This document shows positions 23,599 to 35,216 of a stretch of DNA of 64,000 nucleotides, piece after piece. The notes below the pieces were generated by a model, which saw only the letters and a program-made list of their open reading frames with translations, did no database searches and was not told the origin of the DNA. A program made the translations under genes and the position numbers. The stretch comes from Tomocerus qinae. Lineage: Eukaryota > Arthropoda > Collembola > Entomobryomorpha > Tomoceridae. How positions within the stretch are numbered: the first letter of the stretch is position 1; the number at the start of each line of letters is the position of its first letter. Location: assembly GCA_020055645.1 (NCBI GenBank), contig CM034546.1, positions 33,914,001 through 33,978,000 on the forward strand. Reading direction: 5' to 3'.

Positions 23599-26500
23599 AT
23601 GTTTTTGGGTCCGAAAACATTTGGACTTCTGGTTCTAACTCTACGAGTGTCGATAACTTTATGCAACTTGCCTTTTTATTGGAATTCCAAGAAAAAATGC
23701 CTTCAACTAGAAAAGTCGTGGAGGTTATGTTATTGGTATGCAAGCATACTTTTTAATATATTTGTTCGAGGGACGGAAACAATTAGCGTCTTTTACAGCA
23801 TTCTAACGGACGAACGTTTAACACCGGTTTTGACAACTTTTTATGCGGTTGTGGAGTTATGTTACATTGTATGCCTTATGATACATTTTAATACGTTGTT
23901 TTACAAAGAGGAAATGTTGCTGCTTTATAATAACTTCTTCATTTTGAATTCTCAATTAGGTAAGTAATTACCAATTTTTCATGCTTTAAAATGTAATGAC
24001 ACAGTGACCGACCTAAAGTTTGACCGACACTGACCCTGATTTAAAGTTTAATGTAATGCAGTGAGAACTTTTGCCGTGAGTGAGACGCATTGGCTTGGTA
24101 GAATATAAAGTCGCGTCGTCTGACTAACCAAGTAATATGCATTTGTATTGCTAAGTTGATTCTCGGCCGAGGTACATAGATTGAAAGAACAGGGACTGTG
24201 AGGAAATTTAAATTTGAGAGGCCCTTTTGGCGGGCCTTTAGCTTAACAACGCATACCTCTACTTAGATTTTTCAATTCATTTTTGATGTATTTCAGTTGG
24301 ATGCAATCGGATGATATACCGTAATAAATGTATGTAAGTTAGAAGGGCCGAGGAATAAGCTTTCGACTGGGAAATACCACTAACAGAAATAGGAAGTTTC
24401 CCATTTCCCGCTGTGAAGTGTGGTTATCAAAATGGGGCAGGGAATGTGTTGTGTGGGAAATAGTAGGTAACAGAGCAAAAATTACGCCAAAATTCAAATT
24501 TTTGGGCTTTATTTCCCATATTCCCAACATTTCCCGGACGTCCAACAAATAGGGGTGGGCAAGTGTAGCTGATACAAATTTGACTAATTATTATAAAAAT
24601 GTAACCCGACCGTCCGTTACCAGCACAACATGCAATGTTTACTATACTAAAATTTAAGTAACAGGATTAGAAAGGAATTAAATAAATGGCATTAGGTCAA
24701 AATAATTTTGCAAAATGAGAGACTAATAATTGAAAAAAACCATGGGGTAAAAATTTAAACGAAACAACGGGCAGAAATTTAAAACTCAACAATGGGTTTG
24801 GAAACTATTGGGGTTGAAAATTCAAATAAACGGTTAAAAGTTTAAAGAAAGTAACGAGGTTGGCTTAATGTTATTTAAATGGTCTAATTTTTGAAAGTTT
24901 TGGAATAAAAATTTGAAAAAAGTATAAACAGCAGATTTGGAATAATCCATAACTGTAATATGAATATGAAATATGTCTTTCTTCTATGAAGACAGGTTGG
25001 TTCACCTTGATTAACCAAAATGTTAGCACTCATTTCTAAAAATTAATCGGGACATTACTTAATCCTGAATGTAGATTCATTGCACGATAAGATTATAATG
25101 CAATGCCAATGGATTTTATTATCTCAATATTTTCAAAGCTTCACTGCCCTGCAGGGCCCTTTGTGAGGATGACACCAGAGGTGGGCGCCATCCCTGTTTA
25201 GTCATCAAATATAACCCATATCCATAATAATCTCCCTGTTTTATGTGATTGTAGGGATGGATGGGAAGAGTAGTTACTTTCAAACTAAAGGGATGAGTAG
25301 GGTTTATTTAGTTTTACATTCATATTCCGAAGTATGCAGTAGGGATGGATGGCTTTAGTGTCAAGTAAGTATTGGACGAGTAAAATATGACTGGAGAAGA
25401 CCTTTATGTGGTATGGATGGGTAAGGTATGGCTTGAATCTAGCTTAAAGTGGTAAGGATGAATACGGAAAGAATGACAGTAACCATTAAACCTACTTACT
25501 TATTTAATCGCCTAAAATATATGAGCACCTTAGTGCGTGGTATTTCAAGAAAAACAATATTACCGCGAGCATTATTACCATAATTAAGTTCAAAACCAAC
25601 TCCTCTGATTGTTAGTAATTGTAACTATAAGGTTTCTATTGCACTTATTTACTACAAAAATATGTCTTGATATTAATTAACGATAAACCGCATCGCATAA
25701 TATTATTCAAGCATTGGATACTTGAAGTACTTATATGGGGTAGTGAACAGTATATGACTATAGTTTTTAAGCTTATTTGTTCACCTTTGGTATTTAGTAT
25801 TTTAACAGCCAAATTCTGTAAACAAAATCAAATAATAGAGAGGTTGAATGCAATTCTTTAGAGGATTGGTTTGTTTTCTACTTTTTCAGTTTTTGGATCT
25901 ACAAAACATTGACTTTACATAAACCAAAACAATTTATTATATTAACCTTGTCTTTTGACTCTTTACGGGTCGAGTATGGTAGGATAAGTTGTGTTTCCTT
26001 ACTTCGCAAGTTGAGTTTGGTAGGGTACGGTATGCTTTAGAATACAGCGGACTGAGTATATGGTAGGTTCGGTACGTTTCCTCACTTTACGAGTTGGGTA
26101 TGGAAGGGTATGGTAGAGCTAGGTTACCTTACTTTACTTATTGGCTAAGTACTGTAGGGTACGGTAGGTTATTTAATGTAATGGACCAGTATGATAGGGT
26201 ACGGTATAGTACCTTACTTTACGAGTTAATGTTTTCAATAATGTACCCGAAACCATACCTTTATGTACTAAATTTAGTACATGGAGGTATGCTTTGGAGT
26301 ACACTATTGAAAACATTAGTTGATTGTTGATTATGCTAAGGTAACGATTCCTCTTTTTTCAACACTAAATCTCCAACCGACCCAAAAAATCATAAATCCT
26401 TTTTTGTCAACACCACTTTCGTTTTTTGTCATTAGAAATTCCCTTTTTGTCAACACCAGTTTTATTTCTAGAATATAAATAAGCATTTAAGTACGGTTTA

Positions 26501-29500
26501 AAGTAATTAGTCAAATAATCAGAATTAATAAGTCAAGTAATAATATTTACATTAAAAATTAAAATAAAAAATTGATTTTATTATTTGCCAGCAACTGTAT
26601 GAATCCATCCAGCTTTGTTTGGGCTATCCATTGCTAATTTCATAGCATGGCCAAAGCGCTTTTTTTAAGTTTTTAATTTTTTGCAACTTCTTTTGGATCT
26701 GGAACATGAGATGAATGGTTCCGTTAATCCATCTGTTTGGAGTCTGCCGTACGTTAGGCATGTGCCTGTCGTCAACTGTCGATTGCTATGTCACCCTAAA
26801 CTAGCAAGGTTGTAAGGCTTCCTATCTAGGGTGCGTGTACTTTATCGAATATGTTTTCTGAAATAAAAACAAAAAAACCAATTTCAATTTGTAATGACGT
26901 GTGGCAGAAAACTCAATGAGCAGTATACAGAAATCATTAGAATATTGCTTAATATAATAAATTCAACTGAATGGTGTGAAACCAAATAAAACAAAACACA
27001 TGCGCTCTAGCGCTACAATATTCTAAATGAAACAAAGAGATTCTTGGAAGCGTATGCGTTTCCAACACCATCCTTTAACCCTACAATGCCCGCAGTGGTC
27101 CATTCATGGATTTTAGGTATTAGTTCTATCCTAGCTTCGAGCAGATATGCCTTACAGCCGCAAGTATTTTTGTATTTGTCAAGAATGTGTTTCTCTCTTT
27201 TTATAGAAATTTCATTAAAATCAGTAGATATAAAAGGCAAAATAAAATCAAGAAACTGAAAACCTTTCCACGCTAATGCCCAAGCTGGTCCACCCATGGA
27301 CAGTGATGGTAGAAAATTCCCAATTAATCCACACGTGGTGTTAAAAGAGAGAGGCTGGTCTACTCTTCTTCTGTTTGCTAGGTTCTACTCCTTTTCTTCA
27401 ACTTGGCTCGTGTGTATGCGTAATAGAAACGTGTATGCACAAATAAAGGTGTGTGATCGTGAGATTGATTAGTGAGAGAGAATTCAATACTATTTATTTG
27501 ATACTTTAACTTATGTAATGATTTGTCTGTCCTTTGTCTCTTCATTTTACCGCTTATACCACAAAACTCAAGTTCCCAAGGTGTTGTCCCTTTCCTAGGT
27601 GATTACAGAATGTCAAATAGAGTAAAGAAACAGATAGTTCACCCATCGTTCTGTTCCCTGATTTGCATATCGCCTCAGGCTCTCTTCTATATCCTTACAG
27701 TGGACAACCAGCTCACAGCCATGCATGGACCAATTGGGCATTAACGTTGATTTTATGTCCTGGGAAGACTAGGGTTTCCTTCCCAAAATACTCCGTCTTC
27801 TTCGATGGAAATAGCACGGTTCTTTCGGTACATGTGCTGTATTTCTTTCCTGGTCTTTCTGTCCATAGTCAGTAAACGCAACCGTTTCTTACTAATTGTT
27901 ATGCTATTTTATTGTTTATTTTAGAAGTAAATAACCCCGAATATGATTGATGAGTCTATTTGCAACTTGCATCGTGTTAAAATGCGTGTTTTAGAGAAAT
28001 GCTTAAATACAATTTGTTGACAAAAAGGGATTTCCAAAAAAAGCTTGGTGACAAAAATGTGTTGATAATACAATGTTCTTCTAAGACAAGGTAAGCAAGC
28101 ACGATAAAGCCCATCTCTGGAGTACACACAAACAATATCCTTACGAGTCCAAGCTATAATATTTATGTAGACATGTACTTATAAGTAAAGTTTTTCTATG
28201 TAAAATACACTTTTGCAGTACTGACATTTTTGTGGTGATTGTACTGCCTAATGCATTTGTATTTACAGCCCCGACAAAATACCCCTTCTGCCAAATTTAA
28301 AAACGCCTTAAAAATATATCTACTGCCGAGAGCTGGTTATAGTCGGTAAGCGATAAGGAGTTGAGTCGATAAGTAGTCGAGTCATAACGAGTCGAGTCAC
28401 TATAGAATTGCTCGCTAACAGCTCTCTAAAATGAAACGTAGCACAGTGTGTCAAATAAGTGAAACAGATGACACAATGACAACAGTGATAATGGGTAGGA
28501 TTGACATGAACGAAGTGCACAATGATAAAATTGGGATGGTAAAAATGTACAATGGTATTTGTATGTTAAAAGTGCACAATGATAAAATTAGGATGTAAAA
28601 GTGCAAAATGGTAAAGATGGGATGGTAAAAATGCGCAATGGTAAAATTGGGATAGTAAAAGTTCACAATGGTAAAATTGGGATGGCAAAAAGTGCACAAT
28701 GGTAAAATTGGGATAGTAAAACTGCACAATGGTAAAATTGGGATGGTAAAATTGCACAATGGTAAAATTGGGATGGTTAAAATGCACAATGGTAAAATTT
28801 GGACGTTAAAAGTTCACAAGGTGGGACGTAAATGTAAATTACACTGTTACATATTCATTTTATCATTGTCCACAGTCCACTTACACCATCCCAATTTTAC
28901 TATTGTGTACTTTAATCATCCAAATTTACCATTGTAAACTTTTACTATCCCAATTTTACCATTGTGCACTTTTGCCATCCCAATTTTACCATTGTGCACT
29001 TTTTCCATCCAAATTTTACCATTGTGCACTTTTTCCATCCAAATTTTACCATTGTGCACTTTTGCCATTCCAATTTAACATTGTACACTTTTACCATCCC
29101 AATTTTACCATTGTACACTTTTACCATCCCAATTTTACCATTGTACACTTTTATCATCCCAATTTTACCATTGTACACTTTTACCATTCCAATTTAACAT
29201 TGTACATATTTACCATCCCAATTTTACCATTAAACATTTTTACCATCCCAAATTTACCACTGTACGCTTTTACCATTCCAATTTTACCATTGTGAAGTTT
29301 TACCATCCCAATTTTAGCATTGTACACTTTTACCATCCCAATTTTAACATTGTACACTTTTACCATCTCAATTTTATCATTGTGCACTTCCTCCATGCAG
29401 AGTTCAACTAGCCGGTTTGTAGTCGCTAGGTGGCTAGGGGGCAAAATAGGCAAAAGTGGGCAAAAGTCAAAATAGGGCTAAATAATACAGTAAAAATGAA

Positions 29501-32500
29501 AAAATTTGCGCGAATTTTTGAATTTTACATACTTTTACCCCTTTTGCCCCCTTTTTTTGGTAAAATGTAAAAAAGCCAGCTAAAATAGAACTCTGCCTTC
29601 ATGTCAATTCTACTCATGATTACTTTTGTTATTGTGTCATCTGTTGTACTTATTTGACACACTGTGCTACTTTTCTTTTTAGATAGCTGATAGCGAGCAA
29701 CTCTATAGTGACTCCACTCTGGTAAAAATGCACTTAATGGTAAAAATGGTAAATTGACAGCTGAGTACAGATACACTAGACTTCCTAAAATATAAGTTTT
29801 AGAACTTTATTTTCTATGAAATAATTTCAATTAGCCGCTTAATCAATTAAACTAACCATATTGATTTGATTGTACACCAAAAGTTATAAAAGAATGAAGA
29901 AAGATTGTATTTGGTGTCGCCCATTAAGAATTGATGCTAATTTAATTGCAATTACATTCTCAATCGGCAAGGTTTGTTAGCGCCCTCATTGGTTGAATCC
30001 TAATCCGATTGATTAACACTTATCAATTTGTGAAAACAATGATCATCTGCTAAGCTATTTCATACTGTAGAACTGAATTTTATTCAAAATTCAAACACGA
30101 AAATTAAATGAAACTATTTTTTACCCTTTTTACCATTTATACCACTTACCACTACTTTTTGGATTTGATATTTAACATTAAATATCACTAAAAACCACTC
30201 ACCATACTGGTAAGTGGTAAATGGTATTTTGTACACTGAATACCATATGCTAAGCGTACTGCCCTAAGATATTGGTTGACAGTCCAATAAAAAGGTTCCG
30301 TTATATAAGTGATGACCCTGGACAATATGCTAGAACGGAAAACCATTTTAAACGTTTTTATCTATTGCTAACGACATCATTGGCAGCTAAAAATACGAAA
30401 TGTAATTACCGTCTTGATTGACATTGACGGCAAATCACCAAATATTAAATGTCTAAATTGAATTTACCGTGGCACACTCAAAATTTTGAGTATCCGAAAG
30501 CTATTAAAGATCACATTTTAAGAAAACTTGTTCTATAATAAAAACTTAATTGTTCAGAAATACATATTTTTTCATTTTACAGAACAAAAGTTGGAGAGTT
30601 CTTCAAATATTGACAAAAAAATTGAAAACAGCTTTCTTGAAAAATATGGACAATATTTTGCTATTATGGCTTACATTGCAAGTTTACTCATGTTACCAGG
30701 ATATCTTCTCATCCCAAAACATATTCTTGCGGACGAAATCATAGTCAAGCCACGTACAGGGAGCTCCTCATTGATGCACCAATTGATAGTTTATGTCCCT
30801 CTTACTATCGCTATACTAAATGACTATTCAGTTTTTCTCACATATATTTTCACTGTTCTGATCTACCTATCCACGGTACCATTTTGGCTACAAGCAAATA
30901 TGTAAGTCCTTTTTGTGAACTTCTACAATGGTATTAAGTACTAAATATTCATAAACCAATTTTAAAGAAAGGCGGTCAAATGTTTTGACGATATTTCACT
31001 TCGTGTATTTATAGCCTCCGACAGATTTTCTAAGATTACTTTTTCTTTCGAAGAAGACTATAAAATTCAGGGTTACCAGGTTAGCTAAATGGCAAGTATA
31101 ATACTTAAATTAGACCCTATACTTAAAATACTTTCAAGCATTTTAAAATGCTTAAATTGTACTTAAGTATATTTAAATGGGCTAAAATAGGTAACACTGA
31201 TATAATTTGGTCCTTAACCATTACAACAACTTTTGGTATTGAAATTGAAGTTGAAATAGCAAAAGTTTCTCGCCACTCCCACGAATGAAAATTGCCATTG
31301 TCTTTAATTCTACTGAAAAAATTTGTATGAAAGTTAATTAATCAAATATTATGGTAGGCTAATTACCAAACCTTTCCTCCTCAACTACTGTTACTATTCA
31401 GTTAAAGCTAAATTAATTTAAAAAAATCATTAAACATTAAATTGAGCAATTAAAGGTGAACTTCAAATGATTCTCGCGCAGCGCGCGAATTGATATTTTC
31501 TCTTGATTTTCTCACTTATCATGTAGTAATTTGAAAGAATATTAATTTCAAATTATGTAATTTACGTTTTTCGTTAAATGTTTTTCAAAAAACGTTGTGA
31601 GCTGCGTACATATGATGGTGTCAAATGCGGTTTTTGACAGATGAAATAATTTACCATGACGCGACAGATGGGCGAGGATTGGTAAATGGCAAGTATACCT
31701 AATTTAATTGAAGAAAATCTGCTAACCCTGCCCCAAGCCGCCCCATCCTTAGATTATGATATATAAGGTAGGCTAGTAGGGTGATGTGAGCATTGCGCCC
31801 CTTCAAAAGATTTTAGTACAGCCATACATCGCATTGCAATGAGTATATGCATCACTAGATAATTGCATCCCTATATATACAACTATACAGTAATAATAAT
31901 CGATGGTATAATAACTATTATTAAGCAGGACTTTATACATATGATGGGTTGCATATTGACTTTCGCTGGATGCTACATAGGTTCGTTGTTTTGCTGGGTC
32001 CCTAATTTATGTACGTGTAACAGGAAATTTGTACAGACCGGACATATGCAAAATGCCTAGGATATATGTAAAATGAAAAACCAAAATTTTGATTTTCACT
32101 ATGCTCTTAGTAGAGTTTTGGTGCATTTAATATTGTTTGGTTTAGCTTAACATGCATACTATATGCATACCCTACCCCATTACACCCAATATTATGACAA
32201 TCGAAATAGCTTTACTCTCGTAACTATTTTACACATAGTGATAATTATATGTAGCATGTACGAAAAAATTTAAATGATTTAATGTGCTTAGTGTCTACAA
32301 AATGTTTTTTTATTTGAACAGAGAATCTTGGAAGAAATTTTCCAATGGCAGTGAAAGCTCTGAAACCCAAAAAAGAGACACAAGGGACATTTTCCGCGCT
32401 ATTCAAACATTACATAACTTATTTCATATAGCATTATGTAATTTTTTTTTGCCTAATATTTTTGCACTAATGCAATTGGTGTACGTTATTGCCCTCTTCC

Positions 32501-32805
32501 TTCTTCTAAAAGGAATATCTGATATTGGAATTGTGTCTTTTGCTGTCATAATGGTCTTATCGAATTATACTCATCTCATTCTGTCAATATCTCATTACGT
32601 GGATCAGTTGATAAATACTTCTAAATCATTATTAACATTACAAAAACTAAATTTTCGTAAAGGCTCTTACGACTCTTGTTTTATCAAATCCTGTCAACAT
32701 CTAACTGTAAACATTGGATCTTATTCTAAATTTCCGAAAGAATTTCCTCTTGTATTTTTTTCGACTGTTTTTAACAACCTCGTGTCGTTACTTCTTGTTT
32801 ACTAA
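23599..32805 (+). CDS. Gustatory/odorant receptor-like seven-helix protein
   Basis: There are three exons: 23599-23959, 30583-30901 and 32322-32805. Both introns begin GTAAGT and end AACAG or TTACAG, and the split codons close correctly (G|AA Glu; AT|A Ile), giving 387 aa. About seven hydrophobic segments are spread over the exons (exon 1 has three, exon 2 two or three, exon 3 two), with a long internal loop around the exon 2-3 join. The C-terminus, TVFNNLVSLLLVY, sits where insect gustatory receptors carry their TYxxxLxQF-like signature, and the preceding block from SCQHLTVNIGSYSK to FPLVFF resembles arthropod GR C-termini. Expected role: a ligand-gated cation channel subunit in chemosensory neurons. 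The ligand is unknown. The start is the first ATG after an acceptor-like TTGTTGCAG, so a 5' non-coding exon may precede it. The family call rests on topology and the C-terminal pattern only. Confidence 0.7.
24366..24575 (+). repeat. Interspersed repeat C, copy 2
   Basis: Matches 13118-13290: ACTGGGAAATACC at the left, AAATTTTTGGGCTTTAT and CGGACGTCCAAC at the right. It lies in receptor intron 1. Confidence 0.55.
25960..26226 (+). repeat. Degenerate ~60-bp tandem repeats
   Basis: GGTAGGGTACGGTA and CCTTACTTTACGAGTT alternate about four times at uneven spacing. A similar GGTATGGATGGGTAAGG flavour extends back to about 25310. It is a low-complexity intronic array. Confidence 0.5.
26227..26318. 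repeat. 92-bp near-perfect palindrome
   Basis: TAATGTTTTCAATAATGTAC at the left is inverted as GTACACTATTGAAAACATTA at the right. The arms meet at TGTACTAAATTTAGTACA with virtually no loop; about six arm mismatches are visible. It is either a small palindromic element or, if transcribed, a long hairpin. It lies in receptor intron 1. Confidence 0.65.
26330..28390. other. Receptor intron 1 segment, nothing recognised
   Basis: AT-rich intronic DNA. The longest minus-strand frame (27013-27297) resembles nothing I know. I see no RNA gene or clear repeat boundary here. Confidence 0.4.
28394..29714. mobile_element. Inverted-repeat element carrying a two-armed 30-bp array
   Basis: GAGTCACTATAGAATTGCTC at the left end and its inverse at the right are part of about 118-bp inverted arms (28394-28512; 29596-29714). 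Inside each arm is a 30-bp tandem array with core CACAATGGTAAAATTGGGAT. It reads in that sense from 28513 to 28822 and as the reverse complement (ATCCCAATTTTACCATTGTG) from 28866 to 29389, so the whole is a giant palindrome with expanded arms. A hAT-like MITE (29398-29595) interrupts the right arm-array junction. The open frames are a by-product of the 30-bp unit. Confidence 0.75.
29398..29595 (+). mobile_element. hAT-like MITE (CAGAGTTC family), copy 1
   Basis: Ends CAGAGTTCAACTAGCCGG and CCAGCTAAAATAGAACTCTG, flanked by CCTCCATG (29390-29397) and CCTTCATG (29596-29603), an 8-bp duplication with one mismatch. The empty site is visible in the opposite arm near 28505, which supports the boundaries. 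The body is rich in GGGGGCAAAA words. Confidence 0.75.
29715..30238 (+). repeat. Interspersed repeat A, copy 3
   Basis: Runs from AAAATGCACTTAATGG to GGTATTTTGTACACTG. It aligns with 36700-36905 at its left and inverted with 2735-3100 at its right. It abuts the inverted-repeat element directly. Non-coding. Confidence 0.65.
31068..31730. mobile_element. CAGGGTTA-ended element, copy 1
   Basis: The left end CAGGGTTACCAGGTTAGCTA pairs with the right end ATCTGCTAACCCTG. GGCAAGTATA occurs inside both ends, and a CTCGCGCAGCGCGCGAA palindrome lies in the middle. It has no coding capacity. The same element in opposite orientation forms 33820-35216. It lies in receptor intron 2. Confidence 0.55.
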
Positions 32806-33819
32806 AAATGTATAAATATGGCATCCTATAATTAAATATGACAAATCAATCATTCTTCTTAACTAGTGCTTTAAGTAATAATCAAGTTGTATGTAAATTT
32901 AATTGTATTTGATAAGCCACATAATGGAGGCTTTGATAAGTTTGCTATTTTGAACGCACATTTTTCAGATGAAATATAGTCTAATATACACTACATCGCC
33001 TATGAAGCAAATAAAATGTATGGATAGGATAAATGAAGAGCCTTGAATTTCTCTCATATATATTTTGCAATAAAATGGACGGTTAAGAGACAAAAATTGA
33101 CATTTTTGTACGAACATGTACTCGAACAGTTTTTTTCCAGTTTGTCAAAACAATTATCATTTCTACAAATATGTCAGCTTTTGTTCTAGATTGCTGAAAC
33201 AACTCGTAATTTGCTGTAGTTTGAAACGAATAAATAAAAATTTTAAGAATACTTTATTTAAAATATAAGCAAGTTATTTTTGAGTGTTTTATTTATTTGA
33301 ATTTTTGGTATATACTTGACAATATGTAATTTTTCCTCATCAACCATCTCCTATTTTTTGCTAATTATTGTGTACCGTCCACCTTCCTGCCTGCCAATTT
33401 ATAAATTCGAAATACTGCACTTTTAAACAGGTACTCACGCACATATCCGCACACACCCGAACATATGCAAAATTGTTCCATGTAATCTCCACTTCTCTAA
33501 TCATTGCCGCCAAAAAATAATTATTTTATCACTTCTGTAGTACCATTCCCTCAAACTATTCTACTTCTTTTTATCAGTTTCGTTCTCCATTTCTACACCC
33601 ATTTCCTCCAAACAACAAAATTTTTTTTATCACTTCCATGTAGTCTCCACATGTAGCTGAGAAATTATTTGTAATTAAATTGACACGTGCATTGCATACT
33701 TATCATTTTTAAATTTGTGTTATCAAATGTATTACTTTTGGTTTTATCAACATTGTTTTCAACACATCTGTAAGAATTGCTAAAATTTACCTCTTTTTTC
33801 TACTTTTAACCACTACAGT

Positions 33820-35216
33820 CAGGGTTACCAGATTTTCTTCAACGAATTTAAGAGTAAATACATAAGAGACCATGCAGGCTCGGAACAAAATGTCACAGCC
33901 AAAATTGTTACTTTCAGATACTAATTTACTTACTGATATGAAAAAAAAATTTCAGGGTTTTTTTGAAAACCCGCCTTTTTTAAGTTATGGCGGTTTTCGG
34001 CCTTATGTCGTTCATCTATGATTCATTTCTAAACTACTTGACCGATTTTCATGAAACCGATGCCATTCTGCTCGCAAGCGCTTTCATCACATGACCCCTA
34101 TTTTAGTTTTTCAAATTTGTTTCAAAATTTTGAAAAACAACTTTTTGAACGTTATTATTAGAGCTATTATTAAATGCAATAAAAACGCTAATTCTGACCA
34201 AAAACTCAATAATTAGGGTGTATATATTAAAAATAAAGCCAAATGAATGAATGAAAACCACTATTGAGTTTTTGGTCAGGATTAGCGTTTTTATCGCATT
34301 TTAATAATAGTTCTAGTAAAAACGTTCAAAAGGTTATTTTTCAAAATTTTTTTCAAAATTTTGAAACAAATTTGAAAAACTAAAAAAAGGGCCATGTTAG
34401 GAAAGCGTTTGCGAGCAGAATGGCTCCGGTTTCATGGAAATCGGTATAGTAGTTTAGAAATGAATCATAGATGAACGACATAAGGCCGAAAACCGCCATA
34501 ACTTAAAAAAGGAGGGTTTTCAAAAAAAATTCTGAAATTTTTTTTCATATCACTAAGTAAATTAGTATCTGAAAGTAACAATTTTGGCTGTGACATTTTG
34601 TTCCGAGCCTGCATGGTCTCTTATGTATTTACCCTTAAGTATCCTGAACACTAAAAGCCTTTTACCAACCCGTGCGTCTTTCGGGCGCCTCTTTGTTAAT
34701 GATTTTTAATGACAAAAACAGGTGGGCTAAAGCCGTATTTGACACTCATATTGTACGCTCAGTGCACACTCCCAAAATTTCCGGTTTTTGATAAAATTGA
34801 AACAAAAATAAAATAAGTATTTTGAAATTAATATTGTTGCATATTACTAAATAGTTAAGTGAGGAAATTTAGAAAACATACAAATTCGCGCTCAGCGCGA
34901 GAAGTTTTAAAATTCAACTTTAATTGATGGATAAAGTTTTCACACTTTTTTTGTAATTTACCTTAAATTGATTATATAGTGACATTGTTGAGCAAGAAAT
35001 GTTTGGTATTTAGCCTCTCCTATAGTAAGTGATTAATCGACTTTAATTGAAATTGGAACAAATCTGTGACAATTAAATCAAATTAAAGACAACGACAATT
35101 TAAGAATTCTTTTAATTGTTTTAAAAATTTTTAAGTATAATTTAATCATTTTAAAATACTAGCAAGTATTTTAAGTAAAGGGTATACTTGTCATTTAACT
35201 ATACCTGCTGACCCTT
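33820..35216. mobile_element. CAGGGTTA-ended element, copy 2, carrying a foldback
   Basis: The left end CAGGGTTACCAGATTTTCTT matches the right end of copy 1. The right end reads ACTTGTCATTTAACTATACC then TGCTGACCC. A CGCGCTCAGCGCGAG palindrome at about 34890 corresponds to that in copy 1. The 783-bp foldback at 33852-34634 sits just inside its left end. Confidence 0.55.
33852..34634. mobile_element. Foldback element with ~370-bp arms
   Basis: GTAAATACATAAGAGACCAT at the left is repeated inverted (ATGGTCTCTTATGTATTTAC) at the right. The match continues with few mismatches to the centre, where AACTCAATA/TATTGAGTT flank a loop of about 50 bases. TTAA stands on both sides (33848-33851; 34635-34638), which could be a 4-bp target duplication as in piggyBac-type insertion. 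The terminal bases (GAG/CCC) are not the canonical ones, however. No coding capacity. Confidence 0.8.

Noticed and set aside
25667-25861. 64-codon frame that might be a chemoreceptor fragment in the receptor intron
   Set aside because: Hydrophobic but too short, with no conserved GR motif; the joined receptor is complete without it.
27013-27297. 94-codon minus-strand frame
   Set aside because: Not recognised, lies in a receptor intron, and the plus strand is open over the same stretch.
28451-29453. Open frames of 70-130 codons on both strands
   Set aside because: They follow the 30-bp unit of the inverted array.
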